A DNA stretch of 64,000 bases from Lantana camara. Taxonomy: Eukaryota > Streptophyta > Magnoliopsida > Lamiales > Verbenaceae. The stretch is from assembly GCA_037501455.1 (NCBI GenBank), contig CM074855.1:33575001-33639000 (forward strand), in the 5' to 3' direction. The position numbers and the translations under genes are program-made. Below the pieces are notes generated by a model that had not been told where the DNA came from, did not search any database, and saw only the letters and a list, made by a program, of their open reading frames with translations. Positions 10,387-21,007 of the stretch are shown one piece after another (within the stretch, counting starts at the first letter, position 1; each line of letters starts with the position of its first letter).

Positions 10387-12164
10387 CTCACTGCTCGACC
10401 TTGTCACCCACTGGGTCAACATCTGTGTGACAAAGGTAGTGTGAGACTCAATATGACCACATTTGACGCTCGGCGATAAAATGACATGCTATGGAATGCT
10501 TGAAACATAAAAACATGTCCAAATAGGCTCATGAATACCATAGAATTCAATTAAACACATAATTCACCAAGTTTCGTTCAATATACGATAAAATCGTATT
10601 CATTCCCGTTCATATCGTTCATACTTTCATACTTGCATTCATAAGGTTATCAATATCATATATCAATCATAAATCACAGCTTTAATAGACCCACGTTATA
10701 TAAAATTCACAAATACGAACAATAAACGCAAAACAAGCAATAAAAGAGTTCCCCCAAAGCTGCCATTTCAAATGACACGGCCGTGTTGGGTTTTCAAAGC
10801 ATTTGGACACGGACCTGTCCGAGGTTAAAAAATCAAAAAATTCAAAGTCGAGGGCTTGACACGGCCGTCTTGGGTTTTCAAAGCATTTGGACACGGCCGT
10901 GTCCGAGGTTAAAATCAGAAAATTTCAAAGTCGAGAGCCCAATACGGCCGTGTCCATTTTCAGTTCAAAGCTGACACGGCCGTGTCAGCTCGTCGTCTTC
11001 AAAGAGAAAACAGAGCATAAGCTCTGTTTCTCGAGGGAAAAGCTTTGCAAAACAGGGGCAGCAACAAGGAAACTCTTATACACTCTTAGACATGATCTCA
11101 AGCCTCAAAACTCATATATATCATGCAATCCATTCATATATGCAAGAACTTATACATAAAGTTGGCAAAAGATCATCCAAAATCAAGCTTTCATCCATGG
11201 AAGCTTCAAGCTTCATCAATGGCATATCATGCACTCATCATCAAACCTTAAATTTAAACATGTAAACATGATAGAAAGCTTACAAGAATCATTTATCAAG
11301 CATCAAACTTCACTTTGAACCATTAAAACCATTGATCAAGCCCAAACCCTCAATTCATGCTCATACTCAAAACACAAGAATCCTTCACTCATGCCAAGCT
11401 ATTCATGGATGAAAAGATAGAGGAGAAGATGGAGATTCTAAATCACTAATTACCTTGAAAGGAGATGGAGGATTGGTTAAGCTTGAGCTCAAAGCTTGGA
11501 TGATCAAAATGGAGGGTTTCTTGGAGCTTCTTCCTCTCTTGGAATGATGATGATCGATGAAATGAGATGCATAAGGGAACAAATGCTGATATTTAGTGAT
11601 AAACGGGTAGGATTCGGGTCGGTCCAAGTCCGGTTCGTTTAAGAAAAGGGTTCAAACGAGTTATAAGGTCGAGGTTGTGGAAAAGTTCATTGTCGAAGGT
11701 TCAAACGGTATCGAAAAAGTAGAAGGTCAAGTTTAATGGATAGGTATCGTCGAAACAAGTTCAACGCCGGTTACGGATCTCGATTTCGAGGTCCGGAGCT
11801 CAAGATATCGCGAAAACCGTTCAGGGTTGCCTAATATTCAATTAGGTCCCTAAGCTTTCAAAAAGTGGCAATTAAGCCCAAACTCAATTTCCAATTGAGT
11901 CCAAAACATTCAAATAAGTTACAATCAAGCCCACGGATTACACGAAACATGCAATTTCATTCAATGATCACCAAATTCACGAAATTCACATTCTCACAAA
12001 TTCATTCATATATTCATAGCACACATTGGAATTCATATAAGTTTTAAACAATTAAATCAAATTAGAAACGAATTCGATTAATAAAACAAGATATAGAATC
12101 ATATAATTAAATGTAAATGCGCACGTAACTCTTACCTGCACGTGTGAAAACACGGGGCGTTACA
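10387..12164 (-). repeat. LTR A' (right part, containing the 5' end of the LTR)
   Basis: Reading the minus strand from 12164, it begins TGTAACGCCCCGTG, the chromovirus LTR start also seen in A and C. It is the other half of 1-289, separated by element A. At 12165 the sequence of LTR B resumes exactly where the other B LTR has no break (31136), so A' was inserted in LTR B. No protein-coding sequence is recognisable. The GC-rich part at 10774-10988 is a palindrome array. Confidence 0.85.
10774..10988. repeat. Palindrome array, motif GACACGGCCGTGTC, in an 84-bp tandem repeat
   Basis: Six palindromes are centred at about 10780.5, 10812.5, 10864.5, 10896.5, 10947.5 and 10979.5. Spacings are 32, 52, 32, 51 and 32. 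Here an 84-bp unit holding two palindromes is visibly duplicated (10774-10857 and 10858-10941), with a diverged third copy. Outer flanks differ between copies yet stay complementary, for example CTGACAC/GTGTCAG and GGACAC/GTGTCC. Confidence 0.88.
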
Positions 12165-13480
12165 CCACCCTAACCTACGTTTTTGGACCCTCCCGTGTCG
12201 ATTCCGGCCTCCGTTCAGCACGAAAACCACCGCAAGTGGTGGTTCCGGCGAGGCAGCAGCGGCGCGACTTTCGACGGCTGTTTGGAGCTTTTTCGGCGAT
12301 CTTTTGGCAACGGTTCCTTCTAAGAAGTTGTTCCTCACGTCAAGTCCGAGTTATTCGTGGTGGTGACAGCCCAAGAACCGACCGACGGTGGCGGACCGGT
12401 GGTGGACCGGGGCTGGACCGGCGGTTCGGTTTTTCGATGATTTTTTCGGGGTTTGGCTATGGGGCTTTCGTAGGGCTCGTTACGGGGTTTCCAACGGTAT
12501 GTTCGGATTTCATTTTCGTTTTGTGGTTTGTATTTAATTTCAGTTTTCGTCCTTGGAATTTAGTTCGGTTTTTCATCAACGAAGTCCGGTGTGTTTGGTA
12601 TTTTCTGTAATTGGTTGAGGGCTTTTTTCAAGCAGGCCGAGGCGTACGTTTCTGTCCTTCCGGGGATTTTTCCGACCACCGGAGGTGGTGGTCCGGAGGC
12701 TGTACGTGGCGGTTCGGCTGGTTTCGGTGGCGGCGTTCCGACGCCCTTCGGACAGAAAGTTCCTTTCGTCGTGGTGAGTCCATCGCCACTTTTCGTTCGT
12801 CAATCGGATGTCCGGTTGATTTTATATGATTTTTTGAAGTTGTATTTATTTTCGTTAATTGTTTTAATTGTAAATTTCGATCTTGTATGAATTATAAATT
12901 GAAATTATGAGTTGTATGATACTTGGAAATATGTTATAATGTATGGAAATTTGATTCGTGATTTATTGAATTTAATTATCCCGTTTTATGCCTACTTACT
13001 TGAGAATATTTTATTTAAGGGGTATTAGTGTAATATTTGAAAACTAATTTGATAATGGGATTACATGAAAATTGAGAAATAAGTTATGAAAAGATACAAT
13101 GAATTACTTAAGTATGCTAATTGTTAGTATATTATAAATTAGGCAATTACGGATTTATGAATAAAATTGAAATGCAATTCGTGTTTATTTGTCTCGGGAC
13201 CTACTACTTGATAAGAATTAAATTCCTAATGCTTTGATTTATTTTATGTAATTGATGTTATGAATTTTATAAGCGGTGCCTCTCTTGATATATAAGTTGA
13301 ATATGAATATATTGAGCGATAATTGGATTGAATTAATCTTATATGGTTTAATTAGGGACTTCCACATTTATGAAATGATTTAATCGTACATATATCAATT
13401 TGGTGGACGATGAATGGATTAATACGAAATAATGTAATTTGTATTTTCTTCCTATTCCTCCTATTTGCATTAATTGTGCA
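12165..13480 (+). repeat. LTR of B, segment between insertions A' and D
   Basis: It aligns with 31136 to about 31976 of the 3' LTR, from CCACCCTA on. It holds a GC-rich part with repeated GGACCGG (12362-12425) and then a long AT-rich part. The last five bases, gtgca (13476-13480), are the target duplication of element D. Short open frames here (for example 12236-12610 and 12591-12890) recur with changes in the other LTR and match nothing known. Confidence 0.85.
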
Positions 13481-15010
13481 TGATAGACAAATCTTGAACC
13501 CAAGTGTAAGTTCTAAATTCGATTGCAACACTTAAGGTATCGTATCCACAGGGAAGGGAAATCAACAACCACTTCTATAACTATTTCTAATCTAGAGACC
13601 GAACAAGATTGACAGTGTTGTACTATACTACTATGACGAAATTAAACTAAGCAATAAGTAATCAATCACACGAGCTAACAAATAAAAATCAAGATTAAAC
13701 CACTTAACTAAAGCAGGTCGGGAAGTAAATCATATGCCCTTCAGTGATCAAATCAATACTCAAGTACGGATGTATGATCTTCAACCTAATCACAATTTTA
13801 TACCTAGCTTCTCTCAAAGACTAGATGTCTAATTAATCAAGCCAAGTGTTGTTCTCACAATCACTTAGTAACCAAATTAATCGAATATAGCAAGATTAGT
13901 GTATTTAAAACCTAGCGGCTTGGCATGGAATTCTAAATACGTGTTGTAGAAATTAGGGTTAAATTTCTTTAAGCCCAAGAAGTCTAAGTTTTGGAAAACA
14001 ATCTCAATTATCCTCAATCTCTCGATTATCGGATAATTTACACTATGCTCATGGATGGCCAATCCACTCCCAATCTACTCAATTCCGTTTTCCTAACAAA
14101 GAATCACACAAATTAACTCAAGCATTAACTCAAACACCTTAGATGCATAATCCTTACCCCCTAACCCTAGGAGATTAGTTCCTCATAATAGACTCAAAAC
14201 TCATTAAAATCAAAGGAATTGCATTCAAAACATTCATGTCTAACATAACCATCAACCCAGAATTAATACTTCTGAAATTCTAACCTAATTATCAAAACGA
14301 ATCTAAAGCAATAAAACTAACTATACTAGAATTTAAAAACCAAAGCTTGAGGAATTAGTTTGATAGAAAAGCAATAAATAAAACCAAATTGATAAAGTCT
14401 TGTGATTAGATTGAATTTTCAACTCTATGTCTTCGTGTTTCTTCCTTCTCCGATTATTCTTGAACTTCTGGGAAGCTATCCGTCCAAAAGCTCTCAAATT
14501 CTGCCTCAAAACCGTGCTTAAATAGAAGTCCTTAACCCAGCTCCGCCACGTGACACGGGCGTGCAGCGCCCATGCACAAAAATGTGACACGCCCGTGTCA
14601 CATATAAAAAAATGTACTCGCGCTTTTCTTCTTGACACGGGGGTGTCAAGAGTTGTTCTTCTGAATGACACGGGGGTGCAAAAGCTGTCGGGCCTCTCTG
14701 TACCGAGACACGGGGGTGTCGAAGATTGCTCTATGTTGGTGACACGGGCGTGTCACCATCTGGAATCCGTGGGTCACTTCTGTACTGAGACACGGGGGTG
14801 TCTCAGTTTACTCTTCCAAGGGGACACGGGCGTATCCCCTAGAATTTCTCGTTTTTTGCCCTTTATTGCATTGTTTTGCTTCTACTTCGTCTCTTTAACT
14901 CCAAGGTGAAATGTACCTAAAAGGGAGCATAAATCGCATTATAAGTTCTTAAAACTACTTGAATTTAACTCAAATTGCCCTACAAATCCATGCAAAAACC
15001 CGATACATCA
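13481..15010 (-). repeat. 3' LTR of element D
   Basis: Begins TGATAGAC and ends GATACATCA on +; direct repeat of 24709-26239. A GC-rich palindrome array lies at 14552-14840 in otherwise AT-rich sequence. The open frames at 14333-14671 and 14550-14909 are by-products of the array (repeating DTGVS-type peptides), not genes. Confidence 0.95.
14552..14840. repeat. Palindrome array, motif GACACGGGCGTGTC, 8 copies
   Basis: Centres are at about 14558.5, 14592.5, 14640.5, 14673.5, 14713.5, 14747.5, 14795.5 and 14829.5. Spacings are 34, 48, 33, 40, 34, 48 and 34. The core GACAC-NNNN-GTGTC is extended by copy-specific complementary flanks: ATGT/ACAT, TCTT/AAGA, TGGT/ACCA, ACTGA/TCAGT and AGGG/CCCT. 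Stems reach 9-10 bp. Two copies (first and fourth) have a damaged right arm. Confidence 0.9.
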
Positions 15011-16580
15011 AACTCCCCCAAACTTGAATATTGCTCGTCCTCGACCAAACGAGAAAATTGCATCAAACCAACCTCAACATCAATCTCTCAACAGGGCAAT
15101 TCTCAGAATTTCACTTAAGTAAGTCTAGCCTATCAAACATATTACAATCAAGCACAAGAATCAACACAATGGTATAAATAGAATATCCTCGTGTAGTGTG
15201 TGAATTCGAACAAAATAATGTACAAAGGTTAGAATACCGAACTAATGATTCCTTCCTAAATACCAATGATAGACTTCGGAAACATTCTTCGTACCTATCT
15301 CCACTGATGGAATTGACTCAGACTTAAAGATCGGAAGGTCTTTCGAGGCTTGTAATGTGGGTTAAGGGTTAAGGTTATGGAATTTTTAGTTTAGTAGTGA
15401 CTTAACACTCACGACTCACCCATTCGAATCTCCTCCGTCGCCATCTTTGACTTTCCCCGTCAACCTCCCCCAAACTTAGACCTTGTCTAAGTTTGTCACA
15501 TGCATACAGTGTAAGAGTTTCTTCTGTTTCAAATCTACTCATTCACTTCTTGTTTTTTCTTCTTTTGTCTACTTTATGCTTTGAAACTCGTTCTTCTACT
15601 ACTTTCCTTTTGAATTCTTCTTTTCTCTCAGCATCTAAGATTGTATCTTAATTCTCTTTTTGGCTCTTCATCAGGAATTTAGCAACATCTTCAATCGATT
15701 CAAACGAGTGAGCAAAGTGTGACTCTAGGGTAGGTTTATGGTGCTGTGCCTATGGCTTATAATGCGGCTACAAAAATTTAATGGCACAACACTTAGGCTC
15801 AGCGGGGTCAACAGGATTTCGTTCTTTAGTAAAAATGGCTCAATAGCGAGGCTACCTCCGACATGAATGCCTACGTCATCTCCCTAATTCTTTGTCAATT
15901 CAAAATTTCGCCTCAATAGGACTAAAATGCATCCTAATCCACTTCTCAGTATTATTCAAGAATTACTAACTCAGCATCCTAAACTAAGTACATGACCTTG
16001 TTCAATTGTGCACAAAAATAAGGATATCCCACCATTCCAAAGTATCAATACTCACACCTAACTTCATGCATTCGACTAGCCTAACTCACTTTGGCAAAAG
16101 TTCCAACAATCAAACCTCATCGAAAAATTTAAAATTTTGGCTTATTTTCAGCAATCATCTTTTCATTCTCAAAGATATCACAATAACAAGTAAATAAATC
16201 CCTCAATGCATCTACCTATGCAAAATATTAGCAATACACTCCAAAACTTTTTGCCCCTCTCCCCCAAACTTAAACCATGCAATGTCCTCATGCATAAAAA
16301 AAAAAGAAAGAGGGCAAAAAGAAAACTCCCTCAATACAACGAAGAACCCGGCAACAAGTTATTCATCAAGCCTAACCTGCACTTAAATGACTAAAACACG
16401 GATCATAAGCTAAGCAAAGCAAATGATAATCAACATGCAATTAACAAGAAGTCCCTGTCGTCAAGTACCTACTATAACCATAACAATAGTTAGCACAGTT
16501 CGAATAGTTAGGTTAGGGTGGTGAAATATAATATCATACAGACCAAAGCAAGAAAAACAAGAAGCAAGAAAAGAACCCAA
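15011..16580 (-). other. Element D 3' non-coding region with three PPT-like tracts
   Basis: There is no gene between the 3' LTR and the env-position ORF. The minus strand carries TAAGTTTGGGGGAG-type purine tracts three times: 15012-15026 (adjacent to the LTR, hence the functional PPT), 15464-15479 and 16257-16272. At 15471-15495 the second tract overlaps a perfect 10-bp inverted repeat (CAAACTTAGA / TCTAAGTTTG, loop CCTTG). The rest is AT-rich and unrecognised. Confidence 0.7.
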
Positions 16581-17865
16581 TCAAGGATAAGGGGGCGGGT
16601 AATGTGGGGGCTGGCTTGAGCTACTCGGTCCGGCACCTCCAAATTGCTTGGCAAGATATGCGTGGAGATTCTCGAACTGTCCATCAATGTGGAGCTGCAA
16701 GGTATCAAGCCGTGAGTCCACATGCTCTACAAAGCTATCCATCCGCGCATTCTGAGATGCCATATAATCCCGCATGTACGCTGGGATCTCCTCATCGTCA
16801 TCTTGGACCATTGGCATCGGTGCTCCTCGCCCGGCTTCCTCTCGATCCGGTATCTGTGCGAGCCTCCTCTGCTGATCGAGGGTGAGGTCATCATACTTTG
16901 CCACACCCCACCTGTACATCCGCTCAAACCGGTTCCTTTCCCTCTCCGGATACCAGGGTAAAACCCTATCCTTTAAGCTCCCGGCAGGCCATTGGATGAA
17001 TAGATCCATCTTGATGAACGTCTGCTCTTCAACATAGGGAAAGTTGGATAAAGGCTCCGCTTCCTCTGCAAGCCACCCTACCTCCTTGGCTAGCTTCGTC
17101 ACATAGGCTCCATGGCCTATAGTTCCCGACGCCCTGCCTGCCACCTTCTTCAACTTGTACATGAACTCGGTCGTGGCATCAAACTGCACCCCCTCCTTCA
17201 TAAAGTACATAATGGCCAACTCAAACCCGTTGATATTTCCATCGCTCTCATGCCTAACACATATTCCCACAGCCAGGAATCTATGCACCAAGAGCCAAAC
17301 TAAACTATCAATCCAGGTGGCCTTAGTATTCCGTGGGTTGTAAGCCGGGCCACCAGCTTTTAGAGGGAATGATCGCCACACCACCTCTCTGTCCTCCGTA
17401 GACCAATTGGGCAACACTGACATCTCGCAACAAGGAAACCCTAAGGCGTCAAGAATCTCGTCTTCATTTAATGATTGGGCATTCTCCCCATCTAACGTGA
17501 AATTGAGCTTGGTTGCGAGTCATAGTGGTGAAGAATGCTGTTGTCAACTCCGGATATGAGTTAGCCGGAACCATCATAAATGTCTTCCACCCTATGTTGT
17601 TAAATAAAGCCTCGATCTCATCCCAGACTCCTAACCTCCGAAGTGTAGCGAGATGCGGGAACTTGGTGGGCATAATATTCCGCGTGGTATTCCTGTTATG
17701 AGTGTTCCCAAGCCCTTCCAAAGTTACATTCACAGAATCCCGTGGTTGGCGGCCGGTTGGGCCGGATGATGAGGTGAGTTGCAGAGGGGCGGGTCTCTTG
17801 TTGCGTCCCATACTTCCTGCACAGAAATACCCCCAAATCAACAACAAAAAGTAATATAATTTCAA
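16581..17865 (-). pseudogene. Athila-type ORF in envelope position, frameshifted
   Basis: Two frames, 17865-17464 and 17423-16581, are one ORF broken by a single frameshift near 17505-17515; the second frame reads back through the gap. The product (about 420 residues) resembles the Athila ORF1 family (Pfam ATHILA), with FPHLATLRRLGVWDEIEALF and WIDSLVWLLVHRFLAVGI as recognisable stretches and a Ser/Pro-rich tail. Its function is unknown; the envelope label rests on position. The most likely start is the Met of MGRNKRPAPLQ (near 17809), directly after an acceptor-like TTTCTGTGCAGG. The hydrophobic stretch upstream would then be untranslated. Confidence 0.75.
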
Positions 17866-19120
17866 AGGGGCATTTTATCGAACACCTTGTGAGGACAAGT
17901 AAAAAGTCTAGAGTTCCATCAAATAAAGCATACCATTTCATCACCCATAACCTAGACTCAGCCTTCTATGTTACCAAATTCGTTTAAATATCATAGGGCC
18001 TCAATGTCTTCCACAAACATGTAAATAACCGCCCACAACGAACCTCCACAATTTGTAAAATTCAAGTAAATATGTAAGAGCAAGGGCCTAATTTTCCATT
18101 ACATAGAAAACACCTAATTCCCGCATGTGCAAAACTCGAGAAAGGAGCAAAAACTCAAGAAATTATATCCAACATGCCTCAAAGAGAAATTAGGGTTCAT
18201 AGTCTAGGAGGCCAAAATTTGCAAATTCATGCCAATTCCTAATTCTAAACATGCCAAAACTCGAAATAGAATCAAGAATTTCAACGAATACATATCATAA
18301 GCATGGTTTATAGAACTAGGGTCTAACCCTTCTCAATTAAATCCATGAAATTTAAGTACCCAAGAGAAGAGAAGACTTACCCGATTAATATTAGATGAAA
18401 AGTGTAATATGTGTGTGTCTTGCCGGAATCTGATCTACAAACAATAGTGGTGGTGCTTGTGCCGTGTGGGAAAGGGGGGAGAAGAGAGAAGAGAGACGAG
18501 AGAGGAGTGGTTTGGTGTTAAATGACAAGAACATAAGTGGAACTCCCTTTTTATTTCAGCCCAGCGGACGTGACACGCCCGTGTCGTCTAGTGTGCTATT
18601 TGGATGACACGGGGGTGTCATCCTTTACCTGGAGAAGTATGTACCATGACACGGGGGTGTCGTTTTTGTTGAGAGAACTTGACACGCCCGTGTCGTATCT
18701 CGGCTGGCGAATCTGTACCTAGACACGGGGGTGCCACAAAATGCTTAAAGATGGTGACACGCCCGTGTCACCCTCAATTCATCCAAACTTCTTCTGTACC
18801 GAGACACGGGGGTGTCTCGGTTTATGCTCTGTGGGAGTCACGCCCGTGTCTCCCTCAAACTTAGAATTTCAGCACGAAACTCCGTGCAAAAGTTCTTTGG
18901 TGTTTGCATCCGCTAAATTCGCACCTATTAGCTCAAAGTCGATTACCATCCCTGACCTCCATATTCCATTACTCCAAGCGAACCAACGTACCTGAACACA
19001 AGACAAAAGATACCTATCAATCACAAGCTTTACTGACTAAAGAAAGGGAAGAAAAGAGAAGAAAAGGGAAAGAAGAATAGTTCTAAGTTATAGTCGTTAG
19101 CTTGACTTCATGACTCAGGT
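17866..19120 (-). other. Element D spacer between integrase and env-position ORF
   Basis: This 1.25-kb non-coding stretch is mostly AT-rich. The side near integrase holds a purine-rich tract (19033-19076 on +) and the second palindrome array of D (18572-18854). No other feature seen. Confidence 0.7.
18572..18854. repeat. Internal palindrome array of element D, 8 copies
   Basis: Same motif family as the D LTR array. Centres are at about 18578.5, 18612.5, 18654.5, 18687.5, 18728.5, 18762.5, 18809.5 and 18843.5. Spacings are 34, 42, 33, 41, 34, 47 and 34. Best stems: GGATGACAC/GTGTCATCC (18602-18623), GGTGACAC/GTGTCACC (18753-18772) and ACCGAGACAC/GTGTCTCGGT (18798-18821). Flanks such as CTGTACCGAGACACGG are shared with the LTR array, so the two are paralogous. 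Confidence 0.9.
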
Positions 19121-20950
19121 CTAAGGCGCTGGAGCCATTAACACGCACGAGACGTGTTCGCCAATTCTATCTCCGGCAAGATATGGCTTGAGTCTTTGTC
19201 CATTCACCACAAAGGATGGTGAGCCTTCATTGCCTATCTTCACCGCTCCATTCGCCAAAACTTTTACCACTCTGAACGGACCGGACCACCTTGACTTAAG
19301 TTTCCAGGGAAAGAGCTTCAATCTAGAATTGTACAACAACACCAATTGACCCTCGACAAATTCCTTAACCCGAATATGCTTATCATGCCACTTCTTCGTT
19401 CTCTCCTTATAAATCCGAGCATTTTCGTAATCTTCTAACCTTAATTCCTCCAACTCTTGCAAGTCAAGTATCCTTTTCTCTCCGGCTCTCGTGAGATCGA
19501 AATTTATAGCCTTAATGGCCCAGTACGATTTATACTCGATCTCGACTGGGGGGTGACATGCTTTACCATAAACCAACTGATACGGAGAAGTTCCTATAGG
19601 TGTCTTAAACGCGGTCCTATAAGCCCATAACGCGTCATCCAACTTTGAGGACCAATCTTTCCTAGAGGGGCTCACTACCTTCTCCAAAATCCACTTCAAC
19701 TTCCTATTCGTGACCTCAGCTTGCCCACTTGCTTGGGGATGATACGCAGTAGTTACCCGATGCTGGACCCCGTATTTCTTCAACAACGCTTCCAAGGGCT
19801 TGTTGCAAAAGTGCGTACCCCTATCACTGATTAATGCCCGTGGAACTCCGAACCTATTGAAAATGTTCTTTTGCAAGAACTTAATCACCACCTTCGAGTC
19901 ATTGGTCGGAGTTGCCACGGCTTCGGCCCACTTGGATACATAATCCTCCGCCACCAAGATATATTGATTCCCATTCGACGGTGGGAAAGGTCCCATGAAA
20001 TCGATTCCCCAAACATCAAACAGTTCAACTTCCAAAATATACTTCATTGGCATCTCATCTCTTTTACTAATGTTCCCGGCTCTCTGACAAGCGTCACATT
20101 CCTTGGCAAATCTGTAAGCATCCTTAAACAGCGTTGGCCACCAAAACCCTGACTGTAATACCTTCGCTGCTGTCTTTCGCCCACTCGAGTGTCCTCCATA
20201 TAAGCTCGCATGACATCTCTCTAGCACTTCATCAGCTTCAACCTCCGGAACACACCTCCGCACTAACCCATCCGAGCAGTGCTTATATACATATGGCTCT
20301 TCCCAATAATAACGCTTCGCTTCTGACAAGAACCTCTGTTTCTGATGGAAATTTATGCCTGGTGGTAAAGCTTTGCACACCATGTGATTCACAATATCTG
20401 CGTACCAAGGAACTATCACATCGGCTGCAAACAGCTCCTCGTCAGTGAAATTCTCAGTAATCTCCTCCTCATACTCATCCTCCTTTTCCCCAATTTCTAA
20501 CCTTGACAAGTGATCTGCAACTAAGTTCTCCGTCCCCTTCTTGTCACGAATTTCAAGATCGAACTCCTGAAGCAATAGAATCCATCTAATCAAATGGGGC
20601 TTTGAATCCTTCTTCGAAAGGAGATACTTGATTGCTGCGTGGTCCGTGTAGACGATTGTCTTCGAACCTATCAAGTAAGACCGAAACTTGTCAAAAGCAT
20701 GCACAATAGCTAATAATTCTTTCTCAGTAGTAGCATAATTTAATTGTGCATCATTTAAAGTTTTGCTAGAATATGCGATAACGTGTAAATGTTTCTCCCT
20801 TCGTTGGCCAAGAACAGCTCCAATGGCCAAATTGCTCGCATCGCACATTAGCTCAAACGGTAGAGTCCAATCCGGTGCAACCATAATTGGTGCCGAGGTA
20901 AGCTCCTTCTTCAACCTATCAAATGCAAGTAAACAATCATTATTAAACAC
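19121..20950 (-). pseudogene. Element D pol, RNase H and integrase
   Basis: This 609-residue frame is in the same frame as the RT segment upstream, separated by the stop at 21008. RNase H shows [24 protein letters not shown] and [10 protein letters not shown]. The integrase has a zinc domain (CDACQRAG) and the catalytic D (WGIDFMGPF), D (ISDRGTHF) and E ([13 protein letters not shown]). The C-terminus ([16 protein letters not shown]) has no chromodomain, as expected for the Athila lineage. Confidence 0.95.
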
Positions 20951-21007
20951 GAATTCAGTATCTTTTTGTAGTAACTTGCATAAAGGTAAGGTAATTTTTG
21001 AAAAGTC

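Noticed and set aside
10774..10988. Regular palindromic repeats resemble a CRISPR array
   Set aside because: Plant retrotransposon context, imperfect repeats, spacing that alternates, no cas genes.
12236..12890. Possible small genes in LTR B (copies at 31056-31863)
   Set aside because: Frames are not conserved between the two LTRs beyond base identity and match no known family.
14550..14909. Open frame of 119 codons with repeating DTGVS-type peptide (also 25779-26138, 18537-18995)
   Set aside because: It is the palindrome array read as protein; no start context, and it recurs only because the LTR is duplicated.
17812..17865. Signal-peptide-like start MKLYYFLLLIWG of the env-position ORF
   Set aside because: Better explained as untranslated sequence before an acceptor-like CAG and the MGRNKR start.
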